Source: Scleroderma bovista
Lineage: Eukaryota > Basidiomycota > Agaricomycetes > Boletales > Sclerodermataceae
Direction of reading: 5' to 3'
DNA length: 64,000 bases
Assembly (NCBI GenBank): GCA_037178675.1
Contig: JAYMGJ010000736.1
Span: 1-64,000, forward strand
Numbering within the stretch: the stretch's first letter is position 1; every line of letters begins with the position of its first letter. Below, one piece after another: positions 1 through 12,929 of the stretch. The position numbers were made by a program, and so were the translations under genes. Under the pieces are notes generated by a model. It did no database searches. It saw only the letters and a list, made by a program, of their open reading frames with translations, and was not told the origin of the DNA.

Positions 1-692
1 TAATGGTAGCACCTGCAGGTAACGAGTCCATTCTTACGAGTGCGGACTTGTTTCACTCTTTCTTTTCTTTCTATTCCTGACCTAAGTTCCCTTTCAAGGG
101 TTCTGGGAGGACGCTCCATCTTCAGTAGGAACCGCCTCCTTTTCCAGTCTGCTCCCGTGCAAGCAAGGGTTCGACGGCATTTCGAGTATACGATATTAGC
201 CCCTGGCTTAATGCATCACAGTCCTCCCGTTTGACAAACTCATAAGCCCAAGGGACTTGCTTGCCGATCCGGGTGGATTCGTCGTCGCCTACTTTTCTCG
301 CGGGTCCTCTCAAAGCCCAAGCTTCCCTTCTTCATGTTCACGGATCCGTCCGCAACTTGGTACCATCGCTCCCGCGCTCTTTCGCCCTGCCTCTTTCGTT
401 CTACCTTCTCGCACAGTCCTCGCTTCAACTAGTACTAAGGGAGTCGGTAGTCTTTAACCCGACTACCTGAGAGGCTCATTCCAAAAGGGGAGGCTTATCA
501 GCAGCCTCAAACATGCCCATTGAGTTGGGCGCCCAGAAGCTCTGTTGATGCTCCTGTTATCATTGGGAGAAGTTCGCCGCTTTAGCTACCGATAAGGGAG
601 CGAATGCAATGCTTGCGGCGTTTGAAGGGTAAACAACATATATATATATATACTGACTGGACCCCATACCCAGGATTTCCTGTGTCCCCATT
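1..692 (+). promoter_or_regulatory. 5' flank of FMO1, copy of a repeated leader block
   Basis: No gene is seen here. Bases from about 115 to 690 are clearly similar to 27320-27950 (shared stretches include the run around AGTCTGCTCCC, the TTTCGAGTATAC run, the CCCGTTTGACAAACTC run and the ending ACCCCATA..GGATTTCCTGTG just before the start codon). It is therefore the leader/promoter of the monooxygenase repeat unit. A (TA)n run lies at 638-652. Short ORFs in this stretch have no recognisable product. Confidence 0.6.
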
Positions 693-3320
<2,628 letters not shown>

Positions 3321-3370
3321 GTGGTGTTTGGCCCGTGATGTCATTTTACTTGTCTGTGTTATTCCCTTGC

Positions 3371-3387
3371 TCTCCAAGCAAGGGTTC
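3371..3387. repeat. LINE target-site duplication, left copy
   Basis: TCTCCAAGCAAGGGTTC here is repeated exactly at 17309-17325, at the far end of the LINE. The first bases TCTC overlap the element's own (TC)n tail, so the true duplication is 15-17 bp. The AAGCAAGGGTTC core also occurs elsewhere in the monooxygenase flanks. Confidence 0.85.
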
Positions 3388-4898
3388 AGGGCACCTTGAC
3401 TTGTTACCATAACCATCTGGATATTTTCCCACGGGAAAAACTAGAGGTCTGGTAGTAAAGATGGAGTGCAATATTAATCTCGCGAGTCATAGCGAACGCA
3501 GCGTTAAACGCCTTCGCACTGAGGGCCCTAACCCCCCTCACCGTAAAGACCCACCGACCCCCTCTAGCCCCAATGATGGATGCGGATCCCCTACCACACC
3601 AGTGGCAGCGCCCCACCCACCCAATGCTGATACGCCCTCAGACGTAGACCAGGAAATGGAAGAGCAGACTGAAATCGGTACATCCAAGCCCAGCTGGGGA
3701 GATGATGATGAGGACACATTCCCACCCCAAACCTCCAAGAATGGTGAACCTCACACGCAAGCAGGCTGCCTCACAACCCTACACAAGACCCTCGAGAGCG
3801 CCATGGACACCCTGGACAAGCTATCCATACACGTGGTACTCCCGGAACGCACAATCAACCTTGTACAGGAACTATACCGCCGCACAAAGACAACAACATC
3901 TGGTGAACAGGAACCGTCCAACGACATCCTTTCTGCAATCAGGAAGCTGGCCAAGGACGTAGAGGACCTCAAACGCGCTGCCCCCAACCCCCTGCCCCCC
4001 CCACCCCCCGCTCAAAACCCAACCAGGCCCAAGAATGTCTTTGCCACCGGCCCTACCATCCGCCCCACCCCGAAGACCCCGAAACCGGCGCAACCCCCAG
4101 TACAAATCAACAACCCTTGGCAACGACACCACCCTGCGCGCCTCGTACTACAGATCCCCCCCACAGTAGATTCTAACGATCGACTAACGGGTATAAAGGC
4201 TGTAGAGGCGGCTAATGTTGCACTAGCACAGCACACCAAGGCCACCGTCATCGCAGTCAAATGGAACGACAAAGGCAATTGCATTGCAATCTCCCACCCT
4301 GACTATACTGCTACGGACCTGGTCCCATTCGGTAACATCATCGCAGCTGTCATTACCGGCCAAAATGACATCGAGTGCTCCGCCACCCCGGACCAAAAAT
4401 GGCACCGCGTAATACTAAACGGAGTGGACACAGGTAGAACAGATATTGACGAGGACATTGAACTAACCCAATTCCAGGGACGCCGCCCAGAGGAGATACT
4501 CAAGGAACTACAGACTAACAACCCATCCTTGGCCACGATGACCATCATGGAGGCAAGATGGCTAACGCGCCCTGAAAATTTACGTGAGAAAACTCACTCC
4601 TCGGTAATACTGACAGTTTCATCGCAGGAAGATGTTGACATCCTCTTATGCTACGTACGGAGAGTGGTCATGTATGGCAGGCTAGCCTCCTTCACCCGCT
4701 ATCAAGACACAAAACCCATAAAACAATGCACAAACTGTTGGTCATACGGCCACCTCAAATGCAATAAAGATCCCAAGTGCAGGACCTGTGCTGGCGAACA
4801 TACGGAGACCGACCACACCTGCCTGGAGTGCCCCTCATCCGAAGACAACCACGAAAACTGCACCCACCTACCTACAAAATGCGCCAACTGCAAAGGGC

Positions 4899-4903
4899 CC
4901 CAC
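4899..4903. repeat. Chromovirus 5-bp target duplication, left copy
   Basis: CCCAC directly before the left LTR (which begins TGTCAAG) is matched by CCCAC at 12791-12795 directly after the right LTR. A 5-bp duplication is usual for Ty3/gypsy integrases. Confidence 0.9.
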
Positions 4904-5534
4904 TGTCAAGTCTGGGTCTACTCCGGTAGGAAGTCCGGTCAAGTCCGGATGAAAACAGACGAGGGCAGAGGTCAGAGGTTTGGGCAGAGGTTAGCCCGGG
5001 CCGGAGTTGCGACCGATTGGATTCAACGACAAGGACAACGAGCGTTGATCCCTTGCGTAGGTTCCGGTCAGGTGGAGATGGAGACGGAGACAGACAAGGG
5101 GACAGGAGTAGTAACTTAGATGATTTCAGACTGAGGTATACAAGGTAAACTAGAGGGTACTTATACTAAGTAGAAACTAGGGTCGAGTACATACGGTGAC
5201 AAGTAAACAACCTAATAGCGGACAAGGGACGACCGGAGTTAGGACTAGGTCAGGTCCAGTGAAAATAAAGTCAGGTCCGGGTAAAATAAATCAGGTCCGG
5301 TGAAAAAGCTACAAGGTATAGGATATATCGAGTTCACGGAGAACTCACGTCAAGGCAGGGTAGACGGCGAGGTGTAGTAAGAGCAAATGGAGTATAGACC
5401 AAGGGTCGTAGTTAGCGGAGGCATATCTGCGCGAGCGTGACCGGAGTAAGTGTTGAGCGACCGGAGTTGAGCTGTGGAGCTGCGATGCGACCGGAGTGAC
5501 CGGATAAGACCCAGAGTTGGGCATGGTCGTAACA
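4904..5534 (-). repeat. 3' LTR of the chromovirus
   Basis: 631-bp direct repeat of 12160-12790, starting TGTCAAGTC and ending CGTAACA in plus-strand reading. On the element's own strand it runs TGTTACGACC...CTTGACA. The plus strand is rich in GGTCCGG and ACCGGAGT words. Confidence 0.95.
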
Positions 5535-5548
5535 GTATCCCCCTTTTA
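5535..5548 (-). other. Polypurine tract
   Basis: On the minus strand the sequence immediately upstream of the 3' LTR is CTAAAAGGGGGATAC followed by TGTTACG. The AAAAGGGGGA run is the expected primer for plus-strand DNA synthesis. Confidence 0.7.
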
Positions 5549-5699
5549 GGGGCCGAACCCATGAGGCCCCAATGAGGCTGTCGTGTGGTCGCCTAGAACA
5601 ATGCGGAGTCCGGAGTGATTGTCTGAGTACGAAATTTGGATCTATAAAGATCAAACCGGTTTCGCTTGTTACCCCCAGTTTTCTTTCTGTGATCCTAAC

Positions 5700-6769
5700 A
5701 TGTCGGCCACTGCTAAGTCCACCAGCCCCGTCGCCCCCGTTGCCACCGAGTCCAGGGATTGGACAAAGGCCTCAACACCGGAATTACAGTCCGGTAGCGA
5801 GGACGAATCCGACGTTCTCGACGCCAAAGCGAAGGAGCGCCGTCGTCGCAAGCAAGTGAAGAGGGAGGAGAAGCAGCGCAGGGAAGAGGCAGAGAGACGA
5901 GCACGTGAGGAGGCGGAGGCAAGAGCACGAGAGGAGGCGGAGAGAGCGAAGGCGGAGGCGGAACGCCAAGCGCAGGAGCAGGCGGAGAAGGACAGGGCGG
6001 AGGTGCAGTGGAGGGCTGCAGAGGTTGCAGCGAGGCAGAGAGCGAGCTGCTGAGTAGCGATGGCGCAGGAGGCGTCGAAGAAGCGAGCAAGGGAGGAACC
6101 GGAGGCGGGTCCGTGTGAAGACCGGAGTGACAATGTCCGGTAAGTATTTTAAAAAAAAATTTATTCCCTTGTTACTTTGTTAATTTTTTGGCAGGTGCAT
6201 TCGCTGTGCGAAGCACAAGGCCAAGTGCGAACGAGACCCGGAAACCCAAGCAGCGCGCGTGCATGAAGTGCGCAGGGCTCAAGGAGCAGTGCGAGTGGCC
6301 GGAGGTGGGGGGTCCGGGTCCGGTAGAGGACAAAGGGAAGGGCAAGGCGAAGGAGAAGGAGGTGGCGACGTCACCACGAGGAGGTGAGAAGCGGAAGAAG
6401 AAGAAGCTGGCGAAGGTCGTCAACGACGACGACGACATCGTCGAAGTGCCGGGGCCGTCTGGGAAACGGTCTGGGTTTGACCCTGGACCGTTCCTGGAAC
6501 GACTGGACCGGTTGACTGGGGCTGTCGAGGAGATGACCGGGCAGATGCGCCGGGTCGCAGACGCCACTCGCTTGGTGGCAAGGGGAAACGAGCGGCTGAC
6601 GGCCGGCCTCGAGACTTTTCTCGAGGAGTGTTGTTTCTTTACGGCGCCCTGGGACGAGGACGAGGAGTCGGAGGACAGCGAGGCGGAGGTCGACCCAGAG
6701 GAGGTCGAACAAGAAGTCCAGGGGCTCCATGAGGAGCAGGAGAACCCTGGCAGCGGTGTGCCGGAGTAG
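5700..6769 (+). pseudogene. Antisense coiled-coil / Zn2Cys6-like gene carried by the chromovirus, with intron; broken
   Basis: Gene on the strand opposite to gag-pol, between pol and the 3' LTR. Exon 1 starts at ATG 5700 (MSATAKSTSP) and encodes an acidic start followed by a long Arg/Glu/Ala-rich helical region likely to form a coiled coil. A TGA at 6051-6053 interrupts the frame, which then continues open (MAQEASKKRAREEPEAG) to a GTAAGT donor at 6140. The 55-nt AT-rich intron 6140-6194 ends in GGCAG. Exon 2 begins with CIRCAKHKAKC, half of a binuclear zinc cluster. The second half, CMKCAGLKEQCEWPE, is in a different frame, so a one-base shift occurred near 6230-6245. The remainder (KGKGKAKEKE..., FLERLDRLTGAVEEMTGQM, acidic tail) is open to 6769. 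I believe related coiled-coil/CxxC...CEWP proteins recur in mushroom genomes, but their function is unknown to me. Confidence 0.7.
6140..6194 (+). other. Intron of the antisense gene
   Basis: GTAAGT donor directly after ATGTCCG, A/T-rich interior with a TTAATTT stretch near the end, and a GGCAG acceptor before GTGCATTCG. It joins a frame that yields the CIRC zinc-cluster half. It is spliceable only in a transcript antisense to the retroelement genomic RNA. Confidence 0.7.
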
Positions 6770-6934
6770 GTGGTCCGGTCCGGACTCCTTGTAAATAGAA
6801 AATGTAATTTAGTTTTACTTTTTTTTGTTTATAGAGAAAAGTGGCTGGATTTGAGAGTGAGTGATATTACAGAGTGAAAAAGATAGGGGAAACAGATAAG
6901 AGAAACAGATAAGGGAACGGAGGCGAGAGTAATA

Positions 6935-9900
6935 CTACATGGACGCAAGTGGTCCGGGTTTGTCCGGATACCGGACATGGTAATCTTCCAAGAGTTCCGT
7001 AGCGTTGCCAAGTTCAGTGGCGAGAAGCCATGACGTTTCTTCGTCAGTTCCTTCGTAACCGGACCAACGTACCAAGTACAAAAGCTTGCACGATTTTCGT
7101 CGACGGTCAACCTTGGAGTCGAGGATCTCAGAGATCTCGAACTCCGGTTCACCATCAACTTCGACCGGTGGCGGAGGAGGCTGTATCCGGTCCGGTATGG
7201 TGTTGGGTATGGCCGGTTCGAGTTGGGAGACATGGAAGACGGGATGAACGGCGCGCATGGAATCTGGAAGACGGAGCGTAAAAGAGAGGGAGCCTACTTG
7301 CGCGATGATAGAGTAGGGCCCCAGGTTCTTCTCTGATAGCTTTTTAGATGGTCGAGTAGACCGGAAGTATTTGGCTTTGACGTATACTTGGTCGCCTACT
7401 TTGAAGTCCGGTGCCGGAGTACGTTTGGCATCAGCCGGACCTTGGTAGCGAAGTTGCGCGTTGGCCATTTCTTCTCGAAGATATTGATGCAGCGACTCGA
7501 GGTCGACCGCGTAATCACGAGCCCGTGCAGAGGTCATATCGCGTTCTGGGTAGACGGAGATGTTGGGATGATAACCTTTATTGGCGAAGAATGGTGAGAC
7601 TCCGGTGGTAGCACTAGGTGCGTTGTTGTAAGCGAACTCCGCCAGTGGGAGTAGGTCCGCCCAGTTGTCCTGCTGATAATTGCAGTAGACGCGGAGATAT
7701 TGTTCGAGTGTCTGGTTGGACCGCTCTGTCTGGCCATCGCCCTCCGGGTGGTAACCGGAGGTGAAGTGGAGGCGCATGTCGAGGGCGTTTCCGAGTGACC
7801 GGAAGAAGTGGGAGACAAACTCTGTACCGCGATCTGAAGTGACGTGGGCAGGAACACTGTGCTTGGAGAATACATGAAGAAGGAAGAGCTTCGCGAGCTC
7901 CGGGCTAGTGATGGTGTCGTGGGTAGGGATGAAGATGGCTTGTTTAGAGAGCCTGTCTACTACGACCAGGATAGCTGTGAATCCAGTTGAGCCAGGGAGT
8001 TGCTCAATAAAGTCCATGGATATGGAGTTCCAAGGTCTTTCCGGGACAGGAAGCTGTTTTAGTAACCCATAGGGTCGATGGCGCGGTGTCTTAGCTCGAG
8101 CGCAGGAGGTGCATGACCGGACGTAGTCTTTGACGAAGGTCCTAAGACCAGGCCAGGTATACTTACGCCGGATTAGTTCCAAAGTCCGGTTTTGCCCAAA
8201 GTGGCCAGAGAGTGGGTGATCATGGTGATACCGGAGTACCCGGAGGCGGAGACCGTCCAGGTCCGGTACATAGATGCGACCATCTAGGCGGAGGAAACCT
8301 GCCTCATCAGTGGACCAACGAGAGTCCGGTGAGTCTGAGAGGTGGATCTGGGCAATGGGATCTGAGGGGAGAGCAGATAAGATGTCGTTGTGGAGTGTTT
8401 CCACGTCCATGATGGCGACTGCTCGACGAAGGACCGGGAACTCTAAAATGGTTGCGCGAAGGGAGTTAGTCAGTTGGTCTTGAGTGAACACCGGCCTGAG
8501 ATTTTGTGGGTTAACACGGGCGTAGCCACTATCCCCCTCTTTGGGGTAGACGTCCCATCGTCTAGTGAGAGCGTCCGGCTTGGCACCGAGTTTCCCGGGA
8601 CGGAAACGAATGACAAGGTTAAACTGAGAGAGGAACTCGGACCACCGGGCTTGCCGGCGGGAGAGGACTTTCGAGGTAGAGAAATACTCTAGATTTTTGT
8701 GGTCAGTGACGACGTCAATAGGAGAGGCGGAACCTTCAAGGTAATGGCGCCAGTTCCGGAATGCCTCAAAGATGGCAAGGAGTTCCTTATCGTGGGTATT
8801 ATAGTTCAGCTCCGGAGCAGTCAAGGTCCGGGAGTAGAAAGCGACCGGACGATCTCTCCGTCTGCGCAGGTAATAGACAGGATGCCAGCGACAGCGTAGT
8901 CAGAGGCGTCCATTTCCACGATGATAGGGGTGTCCGGAATGAAATGAGTGAGTATGGGCGCGGTAGTGAAGGCGTGCTTGAGAGCATTGAAAGCGCGTCG
9001 ACAGTCCTCGGAGAAGATCCAAGGAGCATCTTTCCGGGTGAGCCGGGTAAGAGGAACCACAATGTCGGAGTAATTGAAAATGAAACGCCGGTAGAAGTTG
9101 GCGAATCCCAAGAAGGATTGGATGTCCTTTACCTTACGAGGTTCAGGCCAATCGGAGATGGTTTGTATTTTGTCCGGAGACATAGTCAGACCTTCAGGGG
9201 ATAGACGGTAGCCAAGGTATTCCACTGAGTCCGAGTGGAACTCGCACTTCTCCGGTTTGGCGAAGAGGCCATGTAACCGGAGTCGCCGGAGTACCTCCCG
9301 GACATGCTGCTGGTGAGACTCCATATCCTCGGAGTAGATGAGGATGTCGTCGAGGTACACGACGACACAGACATCCAGCATGTCAGCAAAGATGGTGTTG
9401 ACAAAGCGCTGGAATGCTGCAGGGGCGTTAGTGAGGCCAAAGGGCATTACTAACCACTCGTAGGACCCGTAGCGCGTACGGAAAGCGGTCTTCCATTCGT
9501 CGCCCGGAGCAATCCGGACCAGGTGGTACGCGTGCCGGAGGTCAATCTTGGAATAGATTTTAGCACGGCTGGGTGAGTCCAATAGGTCAGAGATAAGGGG
9601 GAGTGGATAGCGATCCTTTTTGGTGATTTTGTTAAGGCCTCTAAAATCAACGCATAGGCGGAGGGAGCCGTCCTTCTTCTTGACGAAGAGGACCGGAGCA
9701 GCGTGAGAGGAAGCGGTAGGGCGGATGAAACCTGTATTGAGATTCTCATCGATAAATGTCCGGAGGGCGGAGAGCTCGACCGGAGACAGTGAGTATAGGG
9801 TTCCCAAAGGTGGTGAGGTACCTTCTTCGAGCTTGATCTTCAAATCGTAGTCGCGATGCGGGGGAAGTTCAGAGGCTTTCGCCTTGCTGAACACGTCCGC

Positions 9901-10659
9901 ATAGTCGCGATATTCCGGAGGGACGATGTCCAAGTCCGGCGGAGTTGATATAGAAGAAGACCGGGCTTTTGCTGAGTCCGCAGGACGCAGCTGGAGTTGG
10001 TACTTCGTGGATCCTTCCAAACTGCACGCACGCACGAATGTGGCTGCGTTGATTAGAGAGATAAGCGGAGGGTTGCAAACCGGAGTGTCGACAGATGGCA
10101 CGAGGCCTGGGGTAGACTGGCCGGAGAGGCCGGAGTCAGAGTTTCCGGGCAGAACCGGAGAGGGAGTCGACGGGGGCGCTGGCAAACTTCCTGCAAGAGT
10201 CCGGAATGTTAAACTACTCAATACCCAGTCAATCAACGGATTATAGCGGGTGAGCCAGTTATGTCCAAGGACAATCGAGCATTCAGAATCCAATGGAGCG
10301 AGATAAAAAGTCATGGGGGTGACATCACCGGATGCGGGGAACTGCACTGATAAATCGATAGCTTGAGTAATTACATAGTTTGATGTACCGTCGAATAACC
10401 GGAGTTGGATAGGAGAGACGGAGTAGGATGTAAGGTTGTTTTTGTGCGCGAATTGTAAATCTACAAAACAATGCGTGGAACCGGAGTCCACAAGAGCGCG
10501 GATTTTAGGTATATCAAGAGATAAAAGGGAAACATGAGGCATAAGAGAGTTTGGGTCGAAAAGAGCGGACGCGTTGAGGCGGGCCTCCTTGGGTGCACTT
10601 CCGGAGTCAACGCAGCTCGCCGGTTGTGCGGAGGGCCGGGAGCTGCTTACTCTTTTTTT
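6935..10659 (-). pseudogene. Chromovirus pol polyprotein, one frameshift in RNase H
   Basis: Pol is in the -1 frame relative to gag and is open from the slippery site at 10653-10659 onward. Domains in order: aspartic protease (ALVDSGSTHCFVD), reverse transcriptase (RLCVDFRGLNKITKKDRYPLP; catalytic YLDDILIYS), RNase H (DASDYAVAGIL; THDKELLAIFEAF), integrase zinc finger (HPLSGHFGQNRTLELIRRKY...CTSCARAK), the integrase DDE core (SMDFIEQLPGS; TSDRGTEFVSHFF; YHPEGDGQTERSNQTLEQYL), and a C-terminal chromodomain (EISEILDSKVDRRRKSCKLL, LVRWSGYE, ETSWLLATEL). One base is missing at about 8850/8851, just after CADGEI in RNase H, so the frame breaks into two ORFs (10542-8821 and 8824-6935 by first ATG). 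Apart from that indel the whole polyprotein reads open. Confidence 0.9.
10612..10659 (-). promoter_or_regulatory. Gag-pol -1 ribosomal frameshift signal
   Basis: On the minus strand the end of gag reads TCA AAA AAA GAG TAA, which contains the slippery heptamer A_AAA_AAA in the correct register (10653-10659). Six nucleotides later (GAGTAA) begins a hairpin: GCAGCTC CCGG (10646-10636) pairs with CCGG C GAGCTGC (10623-10612), 11 base pairs with one bulged C and a 12-nt loop. A -1 slip puts ribosomes in the pol frame, which is open from here into the protease. Confidence 0.8.
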
Positions 10660-12092
10660 GACTCGGAGTTAGCACCCGAGTTAGCAGAGTCCGTCTTACC
10701 GGACTCAGCAGCGACGGCCGCAGCGCGAGCCTTGGCCTTTTTAGACTTCTTTGGACAGTTGTCCGCGAAGTGTCCGGTACCTCCACAGAACATGCAGAGG
10801 TTGTTGTCGAGCCGCCTTTTGCGCTCGTCAGCAGTCAGCTTCCCGTCCTTACCAAGCTTGTTGGTCAAGTCCGGTTTGGAGCCGGACGAGGACTGGTTGC
10901 TGGTCGTCTTTGACGAGCCAGAGGTGTTGGCGGAGCTGGGGGAGTTGCCGGTCTTGGCCTGACCGGGCTTGGGGGTGTTGCCTCCGGAGTTGGAGGGCTT
11001 GGGGGTGGACGAGGTAGGCTGGCTCTTCGTCGTACGGGAGATCTCGTCTTTGCGCTCCCAATAGCGCGCGTCGATCTCTTGACAAAGGGCTCTCAGCCCA
11101 TTCAGAGTCAGGGGCTTCCCGACTCGAGCGATCTCATCCTTGAGACGGTCCGGGAGACCGGAGTAAAACAGGCGACGGAGTGCACCATCCCCATAGTCCT
11201 GGACCTGCGAAGCGAGGCGGTTGAAATCTACAATGTACCGCGTAACGCGGTACGAGTCTTTCATCCGGAGATGCTCGAGCTGGTGCTCGGCATCAGCAAC
11301 TGGGTCGTGAGGACCGAAGGTACTCTGGAGTTCAGCAACAAAATGGACCCAGCTGTCCATCCAGCGTGGGCGGTCAGCCGGATTACCGGAGTTGAGAAGG
11401 TCCGGTTCGAACCATTCCAGCGTCATACCTTTAAGATAGGACTGGGCAAACGTTACCCTTGCTCTATCTTGCCGGAAGGCCTTGGCGCGATCCTGGAAAC
11501 ACAGTTCGCACTGGACCAAGAAGGTCCGGAGTTTCTTTGGATCCGTGCCATCAAAGGTGTCCGGTTCACGGACCTTGGCACGGGAGGAGGAGGAGGAGTC
11601 GTTGGAACGGCGGGAGGAGCGGGAGAGGCGGTTGACGGCGATGGCGAGATTGTGGAAGACAGCCAGGCTAGGGTCTAGTTCTTCCGTGGCGTCGAGAAAT
11701 TCGTTGTTGTTGTTGTTGTTGTTGTTGTCATCTCCGGGGTCGTCCGGATCATCTCCGGGACCATCCTCAGGGCCGAACCATTGGAAACGACCGGGTTCGC
11801 GACGCTCCGGAGTGGAGTCGCGGCGGTAGGGAAACCTGTCACCAGAAACAGATTCATGGCGACCTAAGTCTGCAGAACCGCGAAGGCTCTGAGACGCAGC
11901 ATCTCGACGCGGAGTCAAAGGTGCTGTGGGGTTTCGAGCTGTAAAGCTCCGGAATTGGCTTACAGAAGCCGGAGGTTGCCTGCGATTAGACAGGGCTTGC
12001 TGGGCGGCAGAAAGGTGAAGGTCGTCTACTGCACCTGCTTCTTCAGCGAGTGCGGCAGTAGTACGAGCGCGAGAGCGCGTAGTCATGGTCAT
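10647..12092 (-). CDS. Chromovirus gag polyprotein
   Basis: About 481 residues from ATG 12092 (MTMTTRSRARTTAALAEEAG) to TAA at 10647. The middle contains a retrotransposon gag domain (REPDTFDGTDPKKLRTFLVQ, ...TLEWFEPDLL, ...GPHDPVADAEHQLEHLRM, ...LPDRLKDEIARVG), followed by a Ser/Thr/Pro-rich linker and a single CCHC knuckle CMFCGGTGHFADNC near the C-terminus. An asparagine run coded by a GTT/AAC microsatellite lies at 11700-11730. The upstream in-frame codons to 12140 carry no ATG before 12092. The frame is uninterrupted, so this copy could still make gag particles. Confidence 0.92.
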   Translation of the reverse strand: MTMTTRSRARTTAALAEEAGAVDDLHLSAAQQALSNRRQPPASVSQFRSFTARNPTAPLTPRRDAASQSLRGSADLGRHESVSGDRFPYRRDSTPERREPGRFQWFGPEDGPGDDPDDPGDDNNNNNNNNEFLDATEELDPSLAVFHNLAIAVNRLSRSSRRSNDSSSSSRAKVREPDTFDGTDPKKLRTFLVQCELCFQDRAKAFRQDRARVTFAQSYLKGMTLEWFEPDLLNSGNPADRPRWMDSWVHFVAELQSTFGPHDPVADAEHQLEHLRMKDSYRVTRYIVDFNRLASQVQDYGDGALRRLFYSGLPDRLKDEIARVGKPLTLNGLRALCQEIDARYWERKDEISRTTKSQPTSSTPKPSNSGGNTPKPGQAKTGNSPSSANTSGSSKTTSNQSSSGSKPDLTNKLGKDGKLTADERKRRLDNNLCMFCGGTGHFADNCPKKSKKAKARAAAVAAESGKTDSANSGANSESKKE

Positions 12093-12159
12093 GAGGAATG
12101 AAACTAGTTTGCGTACGAGGTTTGTATAGTGAACCCACACAAGTGTGAGTCTGAAATAC

Positions 12160-12790
12160 TGTCAAGTCCGGGTCTACTCCGGTAGGAAGTCCGGTCAAGT
12201 CCGGATGAAAACAGACGAGGGCAGAGGTCAGAGGTTTGGGCAGAGGTTAGCCCGGGCCGGAGTTGCGACCGATTGGATTCAACGACAAGGACAACGAGCG
12301 TTGATCCCTTGCGTAGGTTCCGGTCAGGTGGAGATGGAGACAGAGACAGACAAGGGGACAGGAGTAGTAACTTAGATGATTTCAGACTGAGGTATACAAG
12401 GTAAACTAGAGGGTACTTATACTAAGTAGAAACTAGGGTCGAGTACATACGGTGACAAGTAAACAACCTAATAGCGGACAAGGGACGACCGGAGTTAGGA
12501 CTAGGTCAGGTCCGGTGAAAATAAAGTCAGGACCGGGTAAAATAAATCAGGTCCGGTGAAAAAGCTACAAGGTATAGGATATATCGAGTTCACGGAGAAC
12601 TCACGTCAAGGCAGGGTAGACGGCGAGGTGTAGTAAGAGCAAATGGAGTATAGACCAAGGGTCGTAGTTAGCAGAGGCATATCTGCGCGAGTGTGACCGG
12701 AGTAAGTGTTGAGCGACCGAAGTTGAGCTGTGGAGCTGCGATGCGACCGGAGTGACCGGATAAGACCCGGAGTTGGGCATGGTCGTAACA
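12160..12790 (-). repeat. 5' LTR of the chromovirus
   Basis: 631 bp, direct repeat of 4904-5534. The promoter and transcription start of the element should lie here, reading toward lower coordinates. Compared with the other LTR I count eight single-base differences and no indels. Confidence 0.95.
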
Positions 12791-12795
12791 CCCAC
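12791..12795. repeat. Chromovirus 5-bp target duplication, right copy
   Basis: CCCAC, identical to 4899-4903. After it, LINE ORF1 resumes in frame. Confidence 0.9.
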
Positions 12796-12929
12796 CCTGC
12801 CAACGACACAAAATGCCCATCAAGAATGGCAGTCACTGGGACTACCCGCACCCCACCCAAAGGCGGCCGCCTACTCCGCAACAACCCCACCTCTAGTAAC
12901 ACCTGCGACGCCCCCAATGCAACTTCCAT

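Larger units (their letters stand above)
4904..12790 (-). mobile_element. Ty3/gypsy chromovirus, nearly intact, nested in LINE ORF1
   Basis: 7,887-bp LTR retrotransposon lying in minus orientation. Order in its own sense: 5' LTR (12160-12790), gag, -1 frameshift site, pol (protease, reverse transcriptase, RNase H, integrase, chromodomain), polypurine tract, 3' LTR (4904-5534). Both LTRs are 631 bp, begin TG and end CA. I count 8 differences between them, so the insertion is young. A chromodomain at the C-terminus of integrase marks it as a chromovirus. A further gene on the opposite strand (5700-6769) lies between pol and the 3' LTR. The base following the 5' LTR does not begin a TGG-type primer-binding site, so the priming tRNA is unclear. 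Confidence 0.95.

Noticed and set aside
638..652. TATATATA run as a TATA box of FMO1
   Set aside because: It is a simple TA repeat only about 40 bp before the ATG and absent from the other leaders.
5669..6133. Minus-strand Ala/Ser-rich ORFs opposite the coiled-coil gene
   Set aside because: Mirror frames of the Glu/Arg/Ala-rich plus-strand sequence; composition artefacts.
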